Assembly: GCF_965200405.1 (NCBI RefSeq)
Contig: NZ_OZ241356.1
Coordinates: forward strand, 2,542,001 to 2,606,000
Length of the DNA: 64,000 bases
Source: Glacieibacterium sp965200405
Lineage (GTDB): Bacteria > Pseudomonadota > Alphaproteobacteria > Sphingomonadales > Sphingomonadaceae
Direction of reading: 5' to 3'
Position numbers and translations under genes: made by a program
Shown: positions 27,366 through 35,601 of the stretch, piece after piece
How positions within the stretch are numbered: the stretch's first letter is position 1
Layout: each line of letters begins with the position of its first letter
The notes under the pieces: model-generated
Databases searched by the model: none
What the model was told of the DNA's origin: nothing
Seen by the model: only the letters and a program-made list of their open reading frames with translations

Positions 27366-27583
27366 TGCTCGAACTCCGCCCCGACTGCGAGCGCTGCGGC
27401 ATCGACCTGCCGCCAGAGGCGGTGGCGATGATCTGCAGCTATGAATGCACCTTCTGCGCGGATTGCGGGACGGGAGACTGCCCGAACTGCGGCGGCAACC
27501 TCGAGCGGCGCCCGGTCCGCTCGGCTGCGCGGCTGGCCAAGCACCCGGCGGGAACGAAGCGCCGGTTCGTGGCCAAAGGTTGA
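27365..27583 (+). CDS. DUF1272 zinc-ribbon-like protein
   Basis: 72 residues with closely spaced cysteines: CERC near 9-12, C..EC near 28-32, CADC near 34-37 and CPNCGG near 41-46. This is the DUF1272 pattern, expected to bind zinc, followed by a basic tail. The function of the family is not established. It overlaps glmM and the following DUF4160 gene by one base each (TGATG), so translation is coupled. Confidence 0.88.
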   Translation: MLELRPDCERCGIDLPPEAVAMICSYECTFCADCGTGDCPNCGGNLERRPVRSAARLAKHPAGTKRRFVAKG

Positions 27584-27825
27584 TGCCTGAGGTTTTCCGC
27601 GAAGGCGGCTTTGTTTGTCATTTCTACTCCAACGAGGGGACGCCGCGTGAGCCGCCCCATATTCACGTTCAGCGAGGACGAGACGAAGCCAAGTTCTGGC
27701 TGCGCCCGTTCGTGACCTTGGGCTATAACGATGGCTTGAAGACCCGTGAGTTGCGTGAAGCTGCGCTCTTGGTAGCCCGCGAGCGCGATCGGATAGAGAG
27801 GAAGTGGAATGAGTATTTCACCTGA
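27583..27825 (+). CDS. DUF4160-family protein
   Basis: 80 residues. It begins MPEVFREGGFVCHFYSNEG and contains the family core PPHIHVQRGRDEAKFWL, a conserved His-x-His patch, followed by a helical tail. DUF4160 genes typically sit beside DUF2442 genes, as here, and the pair has been proposed to be toxin-antitoxin-like; biochemical proof is lacking to my knowledge. The start is the ATG at 27583 in a TGATG overlap with DUF1272. Its 3' end overlaps the DUF2442 gene by 17 bases. Confidence 0.85.
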   Translation: MPEVFREGGFVCHFYSNEGTPREPPHIHVQRGRDEAKFWLRPFVTLGYNDGLKTRELREAALLVARERDRIERKWNEYFT

Positions 27826-28057
27826 AAGCGTCCGCTTCGATGAAGATTCGATGTGGGTCGAACTTTCGGACGGACGGATCCTCGGTGTGCCGATCGCTTG
27901 GTTTCCTCGCTTGTTGAATGCCACACCCGACCAAAGAGAAGCGTTCGAGCTGAGCCGGCGGGGAATCCATTGGCGGGCGATCGACGAAGATGTTTCCGTC
28001 CAGGGTTTGCTTCTTGGGCTGGGCGATCAGACGCGGCGAATGCACGCCGCCGCGTGA
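27809..28057 (+). CDS. DUF2442-family protein
   Basis: 82 residues of the DUF2442 type: strand-rich N-terminus (VRFDEDSMWVELSDGRILGVPIAWFPRL), then LLNATPDQREAFELSRRGIHWRAIDEDVSVQGLL, the classic WPxIDEDISVxGLL signature in slightly altered form. It is usually the second gene of a DUF4160/DUF2442 pair. The start is the ATG at 27809 behind AGAGAGGAAG. The stop overlaps the GTG of thiD. The base composition of this pair is lower in GC than the neighbours, suggesting later arrival in the operon. Confidence 0.88.
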   Translation: MSISPESVRFDEDSMWVELSDGRILGVPIAWFPRLLNATPDQREAFELSRRGIHWRAIDEDVSVQGLLLGLGDQTRRMHAAA

Positions 28058-28824
28058 TCCCGCGCATCCTCATCGTCGCCGGCTCCGACTCCTCTGGTGG
28101 CGCTGGCATCCAGGCCGACTTGCGGACCATCCAGGCGCTCGGCGGTTACGGCATGACCGCGATCACCGCGGTCACGGTGCAGAACACGCTGGGCGTCAGC
28201 GCGGTGCACGCGATCCCGCCCGAGATCGTCGCGGCGCAGATGCAGGCCTGCCTCGACGACATCGGCGCGGATGCGGTCAAGATCGGCATGCTCGGCGACG
28301 CGGCGCTGATCGCGACGGTGGCCGGCGCGCTGCGGGGCCTGAAGCTGCCGATCGTGCTCGACCCGGTGATGGTGGCGAAGGGCGGCGCGGTGCTGCTGGC
28401 CGACGAGGCGGTCGCGGCGCTGTTCGCGCTGCTGCCGCTGGCGACGGTGGTGACGCCGAACACGCCCGAGCTTGCCGCGCTGACCGGGATCGAGATCGAG
28501 GACGAGGCCGACGTCGTGCTGTCAGCGCAGGAACTGATCGGGCAGGGCGCCCGCGCCGTGCTGGCAAAGGGCGGGCATATGCCGGGCGACGAGATCGCCG
28601 ACTGGCTGGTGACGCGCGACGGCCAGACCCGCTTTACCTCGCAGCGCATCGAGACGCGGCACACCCACGGTACCGGCTGCACCTTGGCCTCGGCCGTCGC
28701 GGTCGGACTGGGGCGCGGGCTGGAGCTGGCGGAGGCGGTGCGGATCGCGCGCGATCACGTCCATGCGGCGATCCTCGCCGCGCCGGGTTTCGGCGCCGGC
28801 CACGGTCCGCTGGGCGTGCCATGA
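28054..28824 (+). CDS. thiD: hydroxymethylpyrimidine/phosphomethylpyrimidine kinase
   Basis: A 256-residue ribokinase-family enzyme that phosphorylates hydroxymethylpyrimidine twice for thiamine synthesis. It has the N-terminal VAGSDSSGGAGIQADLRT substrate loop, VKIGMLGD, LDPVMVAKGG, VTPNTPEL, and the C-terminal anion hole HTHGTGCTLASA. The GTG start is in a 4-base overlap with DUF2442; the longer reading upstream is in the wrong frame of that gene. It ends in an ATGA overlap with rnhB. Confidence 0.95.
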   Translation: MIPRILIVAGSDSSGGAGIQADLRTIQALGGYGMTAITAVTVQNTLGVSAVHAIPPEIVAAQMQACLDDIGADAVKIGMLGDAALIATVAGALRGLKLPIVLDPVMVAKGGAVLLADEAVAALFALLPLATVVTPNTPELAALTGIEIEDEADVVLSAQELIGQGARAVLAKGGHMPGDEIADWLVTRDGQTRFTSQRIETRHTHGTGCTLASAVAVGLGRGLELAEAVRIARDHVHAAILAAPGFGAGHGPLGVP

Positions 28825-29426
28825 GCGGGCCCTGCTACACGCGTGAAGCGGCGTTCCCGGGACGCGTCGCCGGTGTCGACGAAGCCGGGCGCGGGCCCTG
28901 GGCCGGCCCGGTGGTCGCCGCCGCGGTCGTCCTCGACGCCGGGTGCATTCCCGACGGGCTCAACGATTCCAAGCAGCTGACCGCTGAACGCCGAGCCGAG
29001 CTGTGGCAGGCGATCATCGACTGCGCCGAGGTCGGCGTCGGCATCGCCACGGTCGAGGAAATCGACACGATCAACATCCATTGGGCGACGATGCTGGCGA
29101 TGGAGCGCGCCGTCGCCGCCCTGCCGAAGGATTGCGCGCACGTGCTGGTCGACGGCAATCGCAAGCCGCGCTGGACGCGCTCGACCCAGACCATCGTCTC
29201 GGGCGATGCGCTGTGCGTGTCGATCGCAGCCGCCTCGATCATTGCCAAGGTGACGCGCGACCGCATGATGATCGAGCTGGCGCAGGCCCATGACGGTTAT
29301 GGCTGGCACACCAACAAGGGCTATGGCACGCCCGAGCATGGCCGGGCGCTGCGCAGCCTCGGCGCGACGCTCCACCACCGCCGCAGCTTCGCGCCGGTCC
29401 GCGAGGTGCTGGCGGCGGGCGCCTGA
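28821..29426 (+). CDS. rnhB: ribonuclease HII
   Basis: A 201-residue cytosolic nuclease cutting RNA in RNA-DNA hybrids and at single misincorporated ribonucleotides. Catalytic residues are Asp20 and Glu21 in VDEAGRGPWAGP and the Asp in VLVDGNRKP near 112. SIAAASIIAKVTRDR and the GYGWHTNKGYGT substrate loop are present. It is the last gene of the coupled glmM run. In alphaproteobacteria rnhB commonly precedes the ccrM methyltransferase gene, as it does here. Confidence 0.96.
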   Translation: MSGPCYTREAAFPGRVAGVDEAGRGPWAGPVVAAAVVLDAGCIPDGLNDSKQLTAERRAELWQAIIDCAEVGVGIATVEEIDTINIHWATMLAMERAVAALPKDCAHVLVDGNRKPRWTRSTQTIVSGDALCVSIAAASIIAKVTRDRMMIELAQAHDGYGWHTNKGYGTPEHGRALRSLGATLHHRRSFAPVREVLAAGA

Positions 29427-29463
29427 GCGCCGGTCTCGGGTCCGCCACCGTTCTCCCGGCCAT

Positions 29464-29615
29464 GAGTCTTTTGCGCAACACACGCTAGGGGTGGGAGTCC
29501 GCGGCGCTCCGGGACTCAACCCCTAGTTGCTCGAGTCGAATTTCAGACTTCGCCGGCAAACCATTGAATCATGACCGTTCGGCTATGCCCTTGACGCCGG
29601 AGTCGTCGCTGATTC
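29464..29615. promoter_or_regulatory. cluster of seven GANTC sites with a hairpin upstream of ccrM
   Basis: GANTC occurs at 29464, 29495, 29513, 29533, 29566, 29600 and 29611, all between rnhB and ccrM. An inverted repeat with perfect arms CTAGGGGT (29485-29492) and ACCCCTAG (29519-29526) continues inward as GAGTCC (29495-29500) against GGACTC (29512-29517), so two of the sites face each other in the stem. CcrM methylates GANTC. In Caulobacter the ccrM promoter itself contains GANTC and responds to methylation. The site count is read from the sequence; the feedback role is inference. Confidence 0.75.
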
Positions 29616-29649
29616 ATGGTTCGCCCGACACCGCTGGGGGCGAACATTC

Positions 29650-30723
29650 GTGACAATCGAAACCGGCCGGATCATCACCGGTGACTGCATCGCGGCGATG
29701 AATGCCCTGCCCGAGAAGTCGGTCGACCTGGTCTTCGCCGATCCGCCCTACAACCTCCAGCTCCAGCACAACCTGCTCCGGCCCGAGGGCGGCAAGGTCG
29801 ATGCGGTCGACGACGATTGGGACAAGTTCGACAGCTTCGCGACGTACGACGCCTTCACCCGCGCCTGGCTCAAGGCAGCGCGGCGGGTGCTCAAGGACGA
29901 CGGCACGATCTGGACGATCGGCAGCTATCACAATATCTTCCGCGTCGGCGCGGCGCTGCAGGACCTTGAGTTCTGGATCCTCAACGACATCGTCTGGCGC
30001 AAGGCCAACCCGATGCCCAACTTCAAGGGCACGCGCTTCACCAATGCCCACGAGACCTTGATCTGGTGCGCCAAGTCGGAAAACGCGCGCTACCAGTTCA
30101 ACTATCACGCGATGAAGGCGCTCAACGAAGACCTGCAGATGCGCAGCGACTGGGTCCTGCCGATCTGCACCGGCGGCGAGCGCTTGAAGATCGACGGCGT
30201 CAAGGCGCACCCGACGCAAAAGCCGGAGGCGCTGCTGTACCGCGTGCTGCTCGCCTGCACCCAGCCCGGCGACGTGGTCCTCGACCCGTTCTTCGGCACC
30301 GGCACGACGGGCGCGGTCGCCAAGTTGCTCGGTCGCCGCTGGATCGGCATCGAGCGCGAGGAAAAATACGTCCGCGTCGCCCAGGCCCGCATCGACTCGC
30401 TGCTGCCGCTGTCGGGCGGGGACATGGCGGTCAGCGAAGGCGCGCGCGGACTGCCGCGGGTGGCGTTCGGCGCGCTGGTCGAGGGCGGCATGATCCGGCC
30501 GGGCACGATGCTGGTCGATGCGCAACGCCGCCACCGGGCCCGCGTGCGCGCCGATGGCTCGGTCGAGCGGGACGGTACGGCAGGGTCGATCCACCAGATC
30601 GGCGCGGCGGCGCAGGGTGCGGCGGCGTGCAACGGCTGGACCTTCTGGCATGTCGAGGAGGGCGAGACGCTGGTCGTGCTCGATGCGAAGCGAGTGGCGT
30701 ATCGGGCTGCGGCGGCGGTCTGA
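29650..30723 (+). CDS. ccrM: CcrM-type adenine-N6 DNA methyltransferase (GANTC)
   Basis: A 357-residue cell-cycle methyltransferase that adds N6-methyl groups to adenine in GANTC. It is a beta-class enzyme: catalytic DPPYNLQL at 31-38 comes first, and the SAM-binding LDPFFGTGTTGA lies near 216-227. The C-terminal 90 residues (about 265-357; PRVAFGALVEGGMIRPGTML..., CNGWTFWHVE) are the CcrM-specific DNA-recognition domain. The start is GTG at 29650. It is a stand-alone gene with no restriction endonuclease, as expected for the orphan regulatory enzyme. Confidence 0.96.
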   Translation: MTIETGRIITGDCIAAMNALPEKSVDLVFADPPYNLQLQHNLLRPEGGKVDAVDDDWDKFDSFATYDAFTRAWLKAARRVLKDDGTIWTIGSYHNIFRVGAALQDLEFWILNDIVWRKANPMPNFKGTRFTNAHETLIWCAKSENARYQFNYHAMKALNEDLQMRSDWVLPICTGGERLKIDGVKAHPTQKPEALLYRVLLACTQPGDVVLDPFFGTGTTGAVAKLLGRRWIGIEREEKYVRVAQARIDSLLPLSGGDMAVSEGARGLPRVAFGALVEGGMIRPGTMLVDAQRRHRARVRADGSVERDGTAGSIHQIGAAAQGAAACNGWTFWHVEEGETLVVLDAKRVAYRAAAAV

Positions 30724-30728
30724 GGCCG

Positions 30729-30864
30729 GCCCCCTCCACCACGCCTGAAGAGGCGCGGTCCCCCTCCCCCTGAAGAGGGGGAGGATCTAAGCGGGGCGCG
30801 ATTTTTCTAAATCCTCCCCCTTGTCAGGGGGAGGGGGACCATGCCTTCGCATGGTGGAGGGGGC
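30729..30864. repeat. long imperfect inverted repeat (palindromic element)
   Basis: Left arm 30729-30786 and right arm 30811-30864 are near-exact reverse complements, around a 24-base spacer. Each arm reads from the outside GCCCCCTCCACCA, a small variable hairpin, then GGTCCCCCTCCCCCTG and a GGGGGAGGAT end. The same unit recurs at 39196-39302 and, shortened, at 39681-39735. It occupies the space between the convergent ccrM and metallophosphatase genes and encodes nothing. Confidence 0.9.
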
Positions 30865-30872
30865 AGGCAGGC

Positions 30873-31514
30873 TCACCCCCTAGCCGCCAGCACAAACCTT
30901 ACCGGCGCCCGCACCCGATCCGTCCCGCTCTCGATCGACGACGCATTGATGAACAGCGTTTCCCCGATCTGGCGCTGGCCCGCACCGGCATGGACGTGCC
31001 CGAAGCAGTGCACGCGTGGCGAGATGCGCGCCAGTTCCGCGGCCAGCGACGGGCAGCCGTGCGACTGGCCGCGGCTCGAACTATCGAGGATCTCGAACGG
31101 CGGCGTATGCGTCACCAGCACATCGACGCTGGCCGGCACCCGCGCCCAGGCTTCCACCAGCGCCGGTCGCCGTTTCGCGAACGCATGCGTCGGCAGGTTC
31201 GGCACCCAGGGTGCGCCGTAGATCGACAGGCCCCGGAACTCGACCAGATCGTCCTTGAGGAAATGGGCGTTCTGCATCGGTTGCGGCCGCCGCTTGAGCT
31301 CGGTCTCGAGAACGCGGTCGTGGTTTCCGCCGGTGTACAGGATCCGCTCGAACTTCTGCCGCCCGAACCACTCGTCCATCGCCGAGACCTGCTGCGAAGG
31401 CTCGCCGAACAGGTTGAACATATCGCCGCAGTGGATCAGCAGGTCGCCGCCCGGGAGGTCGATTTCCTCGTGCCGCCAGTGCGTATCGCTGATCACCGTG
31501 ACGCTGGTTTCCAT
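30873..31514 (-). CDS. calcineurin-like metallophosphoesterase
   Basis: 213 residues with the full metallophosphoesterase motif set: Asp-x-His in ISDTHW (10-12), GDM near 30, GGNHD near 62-66, VTHTPP near 135 and FGHVHAG near 172. Two metals are expected. It resembles the UPF0046/MPPED2-like group, acting on cyclic or linear phosphodiesters; the substrate is unknown. It is divergent from the CocE-type hydrolase (83 bases between starts) and convergent with ccrM across the inverted repeat. Confidence 0.92.
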   Translation of the reverse strand: METSVTVISDTHWRHEEIDLPGGDLLIHCGDMFNLFGEPSQQVSAMDEWFGRQKFERILYTGGNHDRVLETELKRRPQPMQNAHFLKDDLVEFRGLSIYGAPWVPNLPTHAFAKRRPALVEAWARVPASVDVLVTHTPPFEILDSSSRGQSHGCPSLAAELARISPRVHCFGHVHAGAGQRQIGETLFINASSIESGTDRVRAPVRFVLAARG

Positions 31515-31597
31515 CCGGCCGCTTGTACCAACATCGTCGGCTGCACCGCAAACCGCCGGGCCTTGCGCCGCCCCGGACTCCGCCGCAGATTACCTGC

Positions 31598-33466
31598 ATG
31601 AAGACTCTCGCGCTCGCGCTGCTCCTTGCCGTTCCGGTCGCTGCCCAGACGCCGACGATGGCCCCCGATATCCCGGCGAAGTTCGCGTTCCCGACCGCGG
31701 CCTACGATTATGAACGGCGCGAGGTGATGATCCCGATGCGCGACGGGGTGAAGCTGTTCACCGTCATCGTCATGCCCAAGGGCGCCGCGCACGCGCCGAT
31801 CTTGCTGACCCGGACGCCGTACAACGCGAGCAAGACCACCAGCCGCACCGCCAGCCCGAATATCGAGGGCATCCTGCCGCTGGCCGACGCCGAGTTCGTC
31901 GAGGACGGCTATATCCGCGTCTATCAGGACGTCCGCGGCATCCATAAGTCGGAGGGCGACTATGTCATGACGCGGCCCCTGCGCGGGCCGCTTAACCCGA
32001 CCGCCGTGGACCATGCGACCGACGCCTATGACACGATCGACTGGCTGGTGAAGAACGTGCCGGAGACCAACGGCAAGGTCGGCATCACCGGCTCGTCCTA
32101 CCCCGGCTTCACCTCGCTGATGGCGCTGATCGATCCGCATCCGGCGCTCAAGGCCGCGGTGCCGCAGAGCCCGATGGTCGACGGCTGGATGGGTGACGAC
32201 TGGTTCCACAACGGCGCGTTTCGCCAGTCGAACTTCGACTATATCGCCGGCCAGAACGGCGCCAAGGACGACAGCAAGGAGGTCCCCACCGGCGTCGCCG
32301 ACTCCTATGGCCTGTACCTCGCCAACGGCTCGGCGGGCGATTACGCGCGCAAATACGGCATCGACGCGCTGCCCTTCGCGCGCAAGATCATGGAGCATCC
32401 GTCCTACGACGCCTATTGGCAGGGGCAGGCGGTCGACAAGCTGCTCGGTGCCCGGACGCTGAGCGTGCCGACGATGCTGGTCGTCGGGCAATGGGACCAG
32501 GAGGACAGCTACGGCGCCCCCGCCGTGTGGCGCGCCCTGCAGGCCAAGGCCGGCGACAAGCTCCACCTGGTGATCGGGCCGTGGCGGCACAGCCAGGTCA
32601 ATTACGACGCGCGCAACCTGGGGCCGCTCAACTATCCCGAGGACACCGCGCTGGCGTTCCGGCGCAACGTCATGAAGCCGTTCCTCGACCATTATCTGAA
32701 GGACGCGGCCCCCGCCGCCGACACGCCGCGCGTGCTGACCTACCAGACCGGCAGCAACGTCTGGCAGCCCTCCGCCAAATGGCCGCTGGCCGACAGGATG
32801 ACGCCGATCTACCTCGGCTCGGGCGCTTCGCTGAGCTTCACCGCGCCGGCCAAGGCGGGCAGCGACGACTATGTCTCCGACCCCGCCAAGCCGGTGCCGT
32901 TCGTGCCGCGCCCCGGCAACATCGCCGACGGGCAGGTATGGAAGCCGTGGCTGGTCAGCGACCAGCGCAACGTCTCGACCCGCACCGACGTGCTGACCTA
33001 CACGACCCCGCCGTTGACCAAGGCGGTGCACATCGCCGGCGCGCCGATGGTCGACCTGCGCGCGGCGACCAGCGGCACCGACAGCGATTGGGTGGTCAAG
33101 CTGATCGATGTCTATCCCGACAACGTGCCCGGCGCTCCGGAGATGAACGGCTACCAACTGGCGATCGGCATGGAGATCTTCCGCGGCCGCTACCGCGACA
33201 GCTTCGAGCATCCGACCGCGATCCCGGCGGGCAAGGTGCAGGGCTATAAATTCGCGCTGCCCAACGCCAACCACCGCTTCCTGCCCGGCCACCGTATCAT
33301 GGTGCAGGTCCAGTCGAGCTGGTTCCCGCTGTACGACCGCAACCCGCAGACCTTCGTGCCCAACATCTTCAACGCCAAGCCCGCGGATTACCGCAAGGCG
33401 AAGCAGACGGTGTTCACCGGTGGCAGCCAGGCCAGCGCGATCGAATTGCCGGTGGTCGGCGACTGA
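31598..33466 (+). CDS. secreted CocE/NonD-family hydrolase (alpha-amino acid ester hydrolase type)
   Basis: 622 residues. A signal peptide (cut near VAA-QT) precedes an alpha/beta-hydrolase with the nucleophile motif Gly-Ser-Ser167-Tyr-Pro-Gly, followed by a cap and, from about 430, the X-Pro dipeptidyl-peptidase C-terminal jelly-roll domain (GAPMVDLRAATSGTDSDWVVKLIDVYP). The GxSYxG motif and the YDYERREVMIPMRDGVKL start match alpha-amino acid ester hydrolases and glutaryl acylase relatives. The ATG at 31598 gives a clean signal peptide; the upstream ATG at 31523 does not. It is periplasmic, probably acting on peptide or acyl-amino esters. Confidence 0.92.
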   Translation: MKTLALALLLAVPVAAQTPTMAPDIPAKFAFPTAAYDYERREVMIPMRDGVKLFTVIVMPKGAAHAPILLTRTPYNASKTTSRTASPNIEGILPLADAEFVEDGYIRVYQDVRGIHKSEGDYVMTRPLRGPLNPTAVDHATDAYDTIDWLVKNVPETNGKVGITGSSYPGFTSLMALIDPHPALKAAVPQSPMVDGWMGDDWFHNGAFRQSNFDYIAGQNGAKDDSKEVPTGVADSYGLYLANGSAGDYARKYGIDALPFARKIMEHPSYDAYWQGQAVDKLLGARTLSVPTMLVVGQWDQEDSYGAPAVWRALQAKAGDKLHLVIGPWRHSQVNYDARNLGPLNYPEDTALAFRRNVMKPFLDHYLKDAAPAADTPRVLTYQTGSNVWQPSAKWPLADRMTPIYLGSGASLSFTAPAKAGSDDYVSDPAKPVPFVPRPGNIADGQVWKPWLVSDQRNVSTRTDVLTYTTPPLTKAVHIAGAPMVDLRAATSGTDSDWVVKLIDVYPDNVPGAPEMNGYQLAIGMEIFRGRYRDSFEHPTAIPAGKVQGYKFALPNANHRFLPGHRIMVQVQSSWFPLYDRNPQTFVPNIFNAKPADYRKAKQTVFTGGSQASAIELPVVGD

Positions 33467-33547
33467 TCGCCACTCCGACGTAACGAGCGTGGCGGCGCGT
33501 GCGTGACCGCGCTACGCAGCGCTATCAATCCTCCTTGGGAGCCTTTC

Positions 33548-35578
33548 ATGCGCCGTTTCACCCTGCTCGCAGCGACCGCTGCGTTCGCCCTGGCCAGCCC
33601 TGCGCTGGCCGCCACGGCCAAGCCGCAGCTCGGCACCTTCGGCTTCGACACCACCGGCATGGACAAGACGGTCAAGCCCGGCGACGACTTCTTCGCCTAT
33701 GCCAACGGCACCTGGGCCAAGAACACCCAGATCCCCGCCGACCGCTCCAGCTATGGCGGCTTCGCGGTTCTCGACGACCTGTCGCGCGAGCGTACCCGCG
33801 AGATCATCGAGGCGGCGGCCAAGTCCGGTGCCGCCGGCAACGCCGATGCCCAGCGCGTCGGCACCTATTACTCGACCTACATGGACGACGCCGGCATCGA
33901 GGCGAAGGGCATCGGCGCGATCAAGCCGTCGCTCGACCGCATCGCCGCCATCGCGACGCCCGCCGACCTGGCGCGCGCGCTCGGCGCCGACCAGCGCATC
34001 GCCATCCCCGGCCCGTTCAACGTCGGCGTCGAGCAGGACCCCAAGTCGCCCGACCGCTACATGGTCGGCATGAACCAGTCCGGCCTCGGCATGCCCGACC
34101 GCGACTATTTCCTGGTCGACACGCCCAAGTTCGCCGACACCCGCGCCAAGTATATCAAGCACATCGCCGCGATGTTCACCCTGGCCGGAATGCCCAACGC
34201 CGAGGCCCGGGCGCGCGCCGTCTTCGACCTCGAGAAGGACATGGCGCAGGTCCAGTGGTCGCAGGTGCAGAACCGCGACCCGGTGAAGACCTACAACCCG
34301 CTGACCCCGGCGGTGCTGGCGACGACCGCGCCCGGCCTCGACTGGGCGACCTTCCTGACCGCCGCCGGCGTCGGCAGCGAAAAGACCATCGACGTCGCGC
34401 AGCCGACCGCCTTCACCGGCATGGCCAAGCTGGTTTCCGACCGGCCGCTGGCGGTATGGAAGGACTATCTGGTCCTGCGCACCCTGAAGGCGCGCTCAGC
34501 CGTGCTGCCGGTGGCGTTCCAGACCGAGAACTTCGTCTTCACCGGCACCGTGCTGTCGGGCCAGCCGCAGATCCAGCCGCGCTGGAAGCGTGGGGTCAAC
34601 GCCGTCAACGCCTCGATGGGCGAAGCCGTCGGCCAGCTGTACGTCGCGAAGTATTTCAGCCCCGACGCCAAGGCCAAGATCGACGCGCTGGTCCATAACC
34701 TGCTCGCCTCGATGGGCCAGCGCATCGACCAGGTCGACTGGATGTCGCCCGCCACCAAGACCCAGGCGCGCGCCAAGCTGGCGACCTTCGACCCCAAGAT
34801 CGGCTATCCCTCCAAGTGGCGCGATTACAGCAAGCTGCAGGTCGTCGCCGGTGACGCGGTGGGCAATGCCGACCGGGCCGCAGCGTTCGAATACGACCGC
34901 GACCTCGCCAAGCTGGGCGGTCCGATCGACCGCACCGAATGGGGCATGACGCCGATGACGGTGAACGCCTATTACAACCCGCCGATGAACGAGATCGTCT
35001 TCCCTGCGGCCATCCTGCAGGCGCCGTTCTTCGATCCCGCCGCCGACCCGGCGGTCAACTACGGCGCCATCGGCGTCGTCATCGGGCACGAGATCAGCCA
35101 CGGCTTCGACGACCAGGGTCGCCAGTACGATGCCAAGGGGGCGCTGCGCGACTGGTGGACTCCCGCCGACGCCACCGCCTTCACCGCCCGCGCCAACAAG
35201 CTGATCGCCCAGTACGACGCCTATGAGCCGCTGCCCGGCACCCATATCCAGGGTGCGCTGACGCTCGGCGAGAACATCGCCGACCTCGCCGGGCTGCGCA
35301 TCGCCTATGAGGCCTACAAGCTGTCGCTGGGCGGCAAGCCGGCGCCGGTGATCGACGGGCTGACCGGCGACCAGCGCTTCTTCTTCGGCTATGCGCAGGT
35401 CTGGCGGGACAAGCTGCGGGACGAGTCGCTGCTGTCGCGGCTGACCTCCGACCCGCACTCGCCGGCGCCGCAGCGCGTCTATGAAGTGCGCAACTTCACG
35501 CCGTGGTACGACGCCTTCAAGGTCAAGCCCGGCGAGAAGCTGTACCTCGCTCCGGCCGACCGGGTGCGGATCTGGTAG
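33548..35578 (+). CDS. secreted M13-family zinc metallopeptidase (neprilysin-like)
   Basis: 676 residues: a signal peptide (cut near ALA-AT), an N-terminal M13 domain opening with GDDFFAYANGTW, and the catalytic domain with His514-Glu-x-x-His518 in VIGHEISHGFDDQGRQYD, the third zinc ligand in LGENIADLAG, and NAYYNPPMNEIVFPA. It cleaves peptides on the amino side of hydrophobic residues in the periplasm or outside. The ATG at 33548 is preceded by TTGGGAGCC. The C-terminal Trp ending is normal for M13. It is followed after 23 bases by folP. Confidence 0.96.
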   Translation: MRRFTLLAATAAFALASPALAATAKPQLGTFGFDTTGMDKTVKPGDDFFAYANGTWAKNTQIPADRSSYGGFAVLDDLSRERTREIIEAAAKSGAAGNADAQRVGTYYSTYMDDAGIEAKGIGAIKPSLDRIAAIATPADLARALGADQRIAIPGPFNVGVEQDPKSPDRYMVGMNQSGLGMPDRDYFLVDTPKFADTRAKYIKHIAAMFTLAGMPNAEARARAVFDLEKDMAQVQWSQVQNRDPVKTYNPLTPAVLATTAPGLDWATFLTAAGVGSEKTIDVAQPTAFTGMAKLVSDRPLAVWKDYLVLRTLKARSAVLPVAFQTENFVFTGTVLSGQPQIQPRWKRGVNAVNASMGEAVGQLYVAKYFSPDAKAKIDALVHNLLASMGQRIDQVDWMSPATKTQARAKLATFDPKIGYPSKWRDYSKLQVVAGDAVGNADRAAAFEYDRDLAKLGGPIDRTEWGMTPMTVNAYYNPPMNEIVFPAAILQAPFFDPAADPAVNYGAIGVVIGHEISHGFDDQGRQYDAKGALRDWWTPADATAFTARANKLIAQYDAYEPLPGTHIQGALTLGENIADLAGLRIAYEAYKLSLGGKPAPVIDGLTGDQRFFFGYAQVWRDKLRDESLLSRLTSDPHSPAPQRVYEVRNFTPWYDAFKVKPGEKLYLAPADRVRIW

Positions 35579-35601
35579 CAGCGCTGCCTGTCGGGGGGAG
35601 G

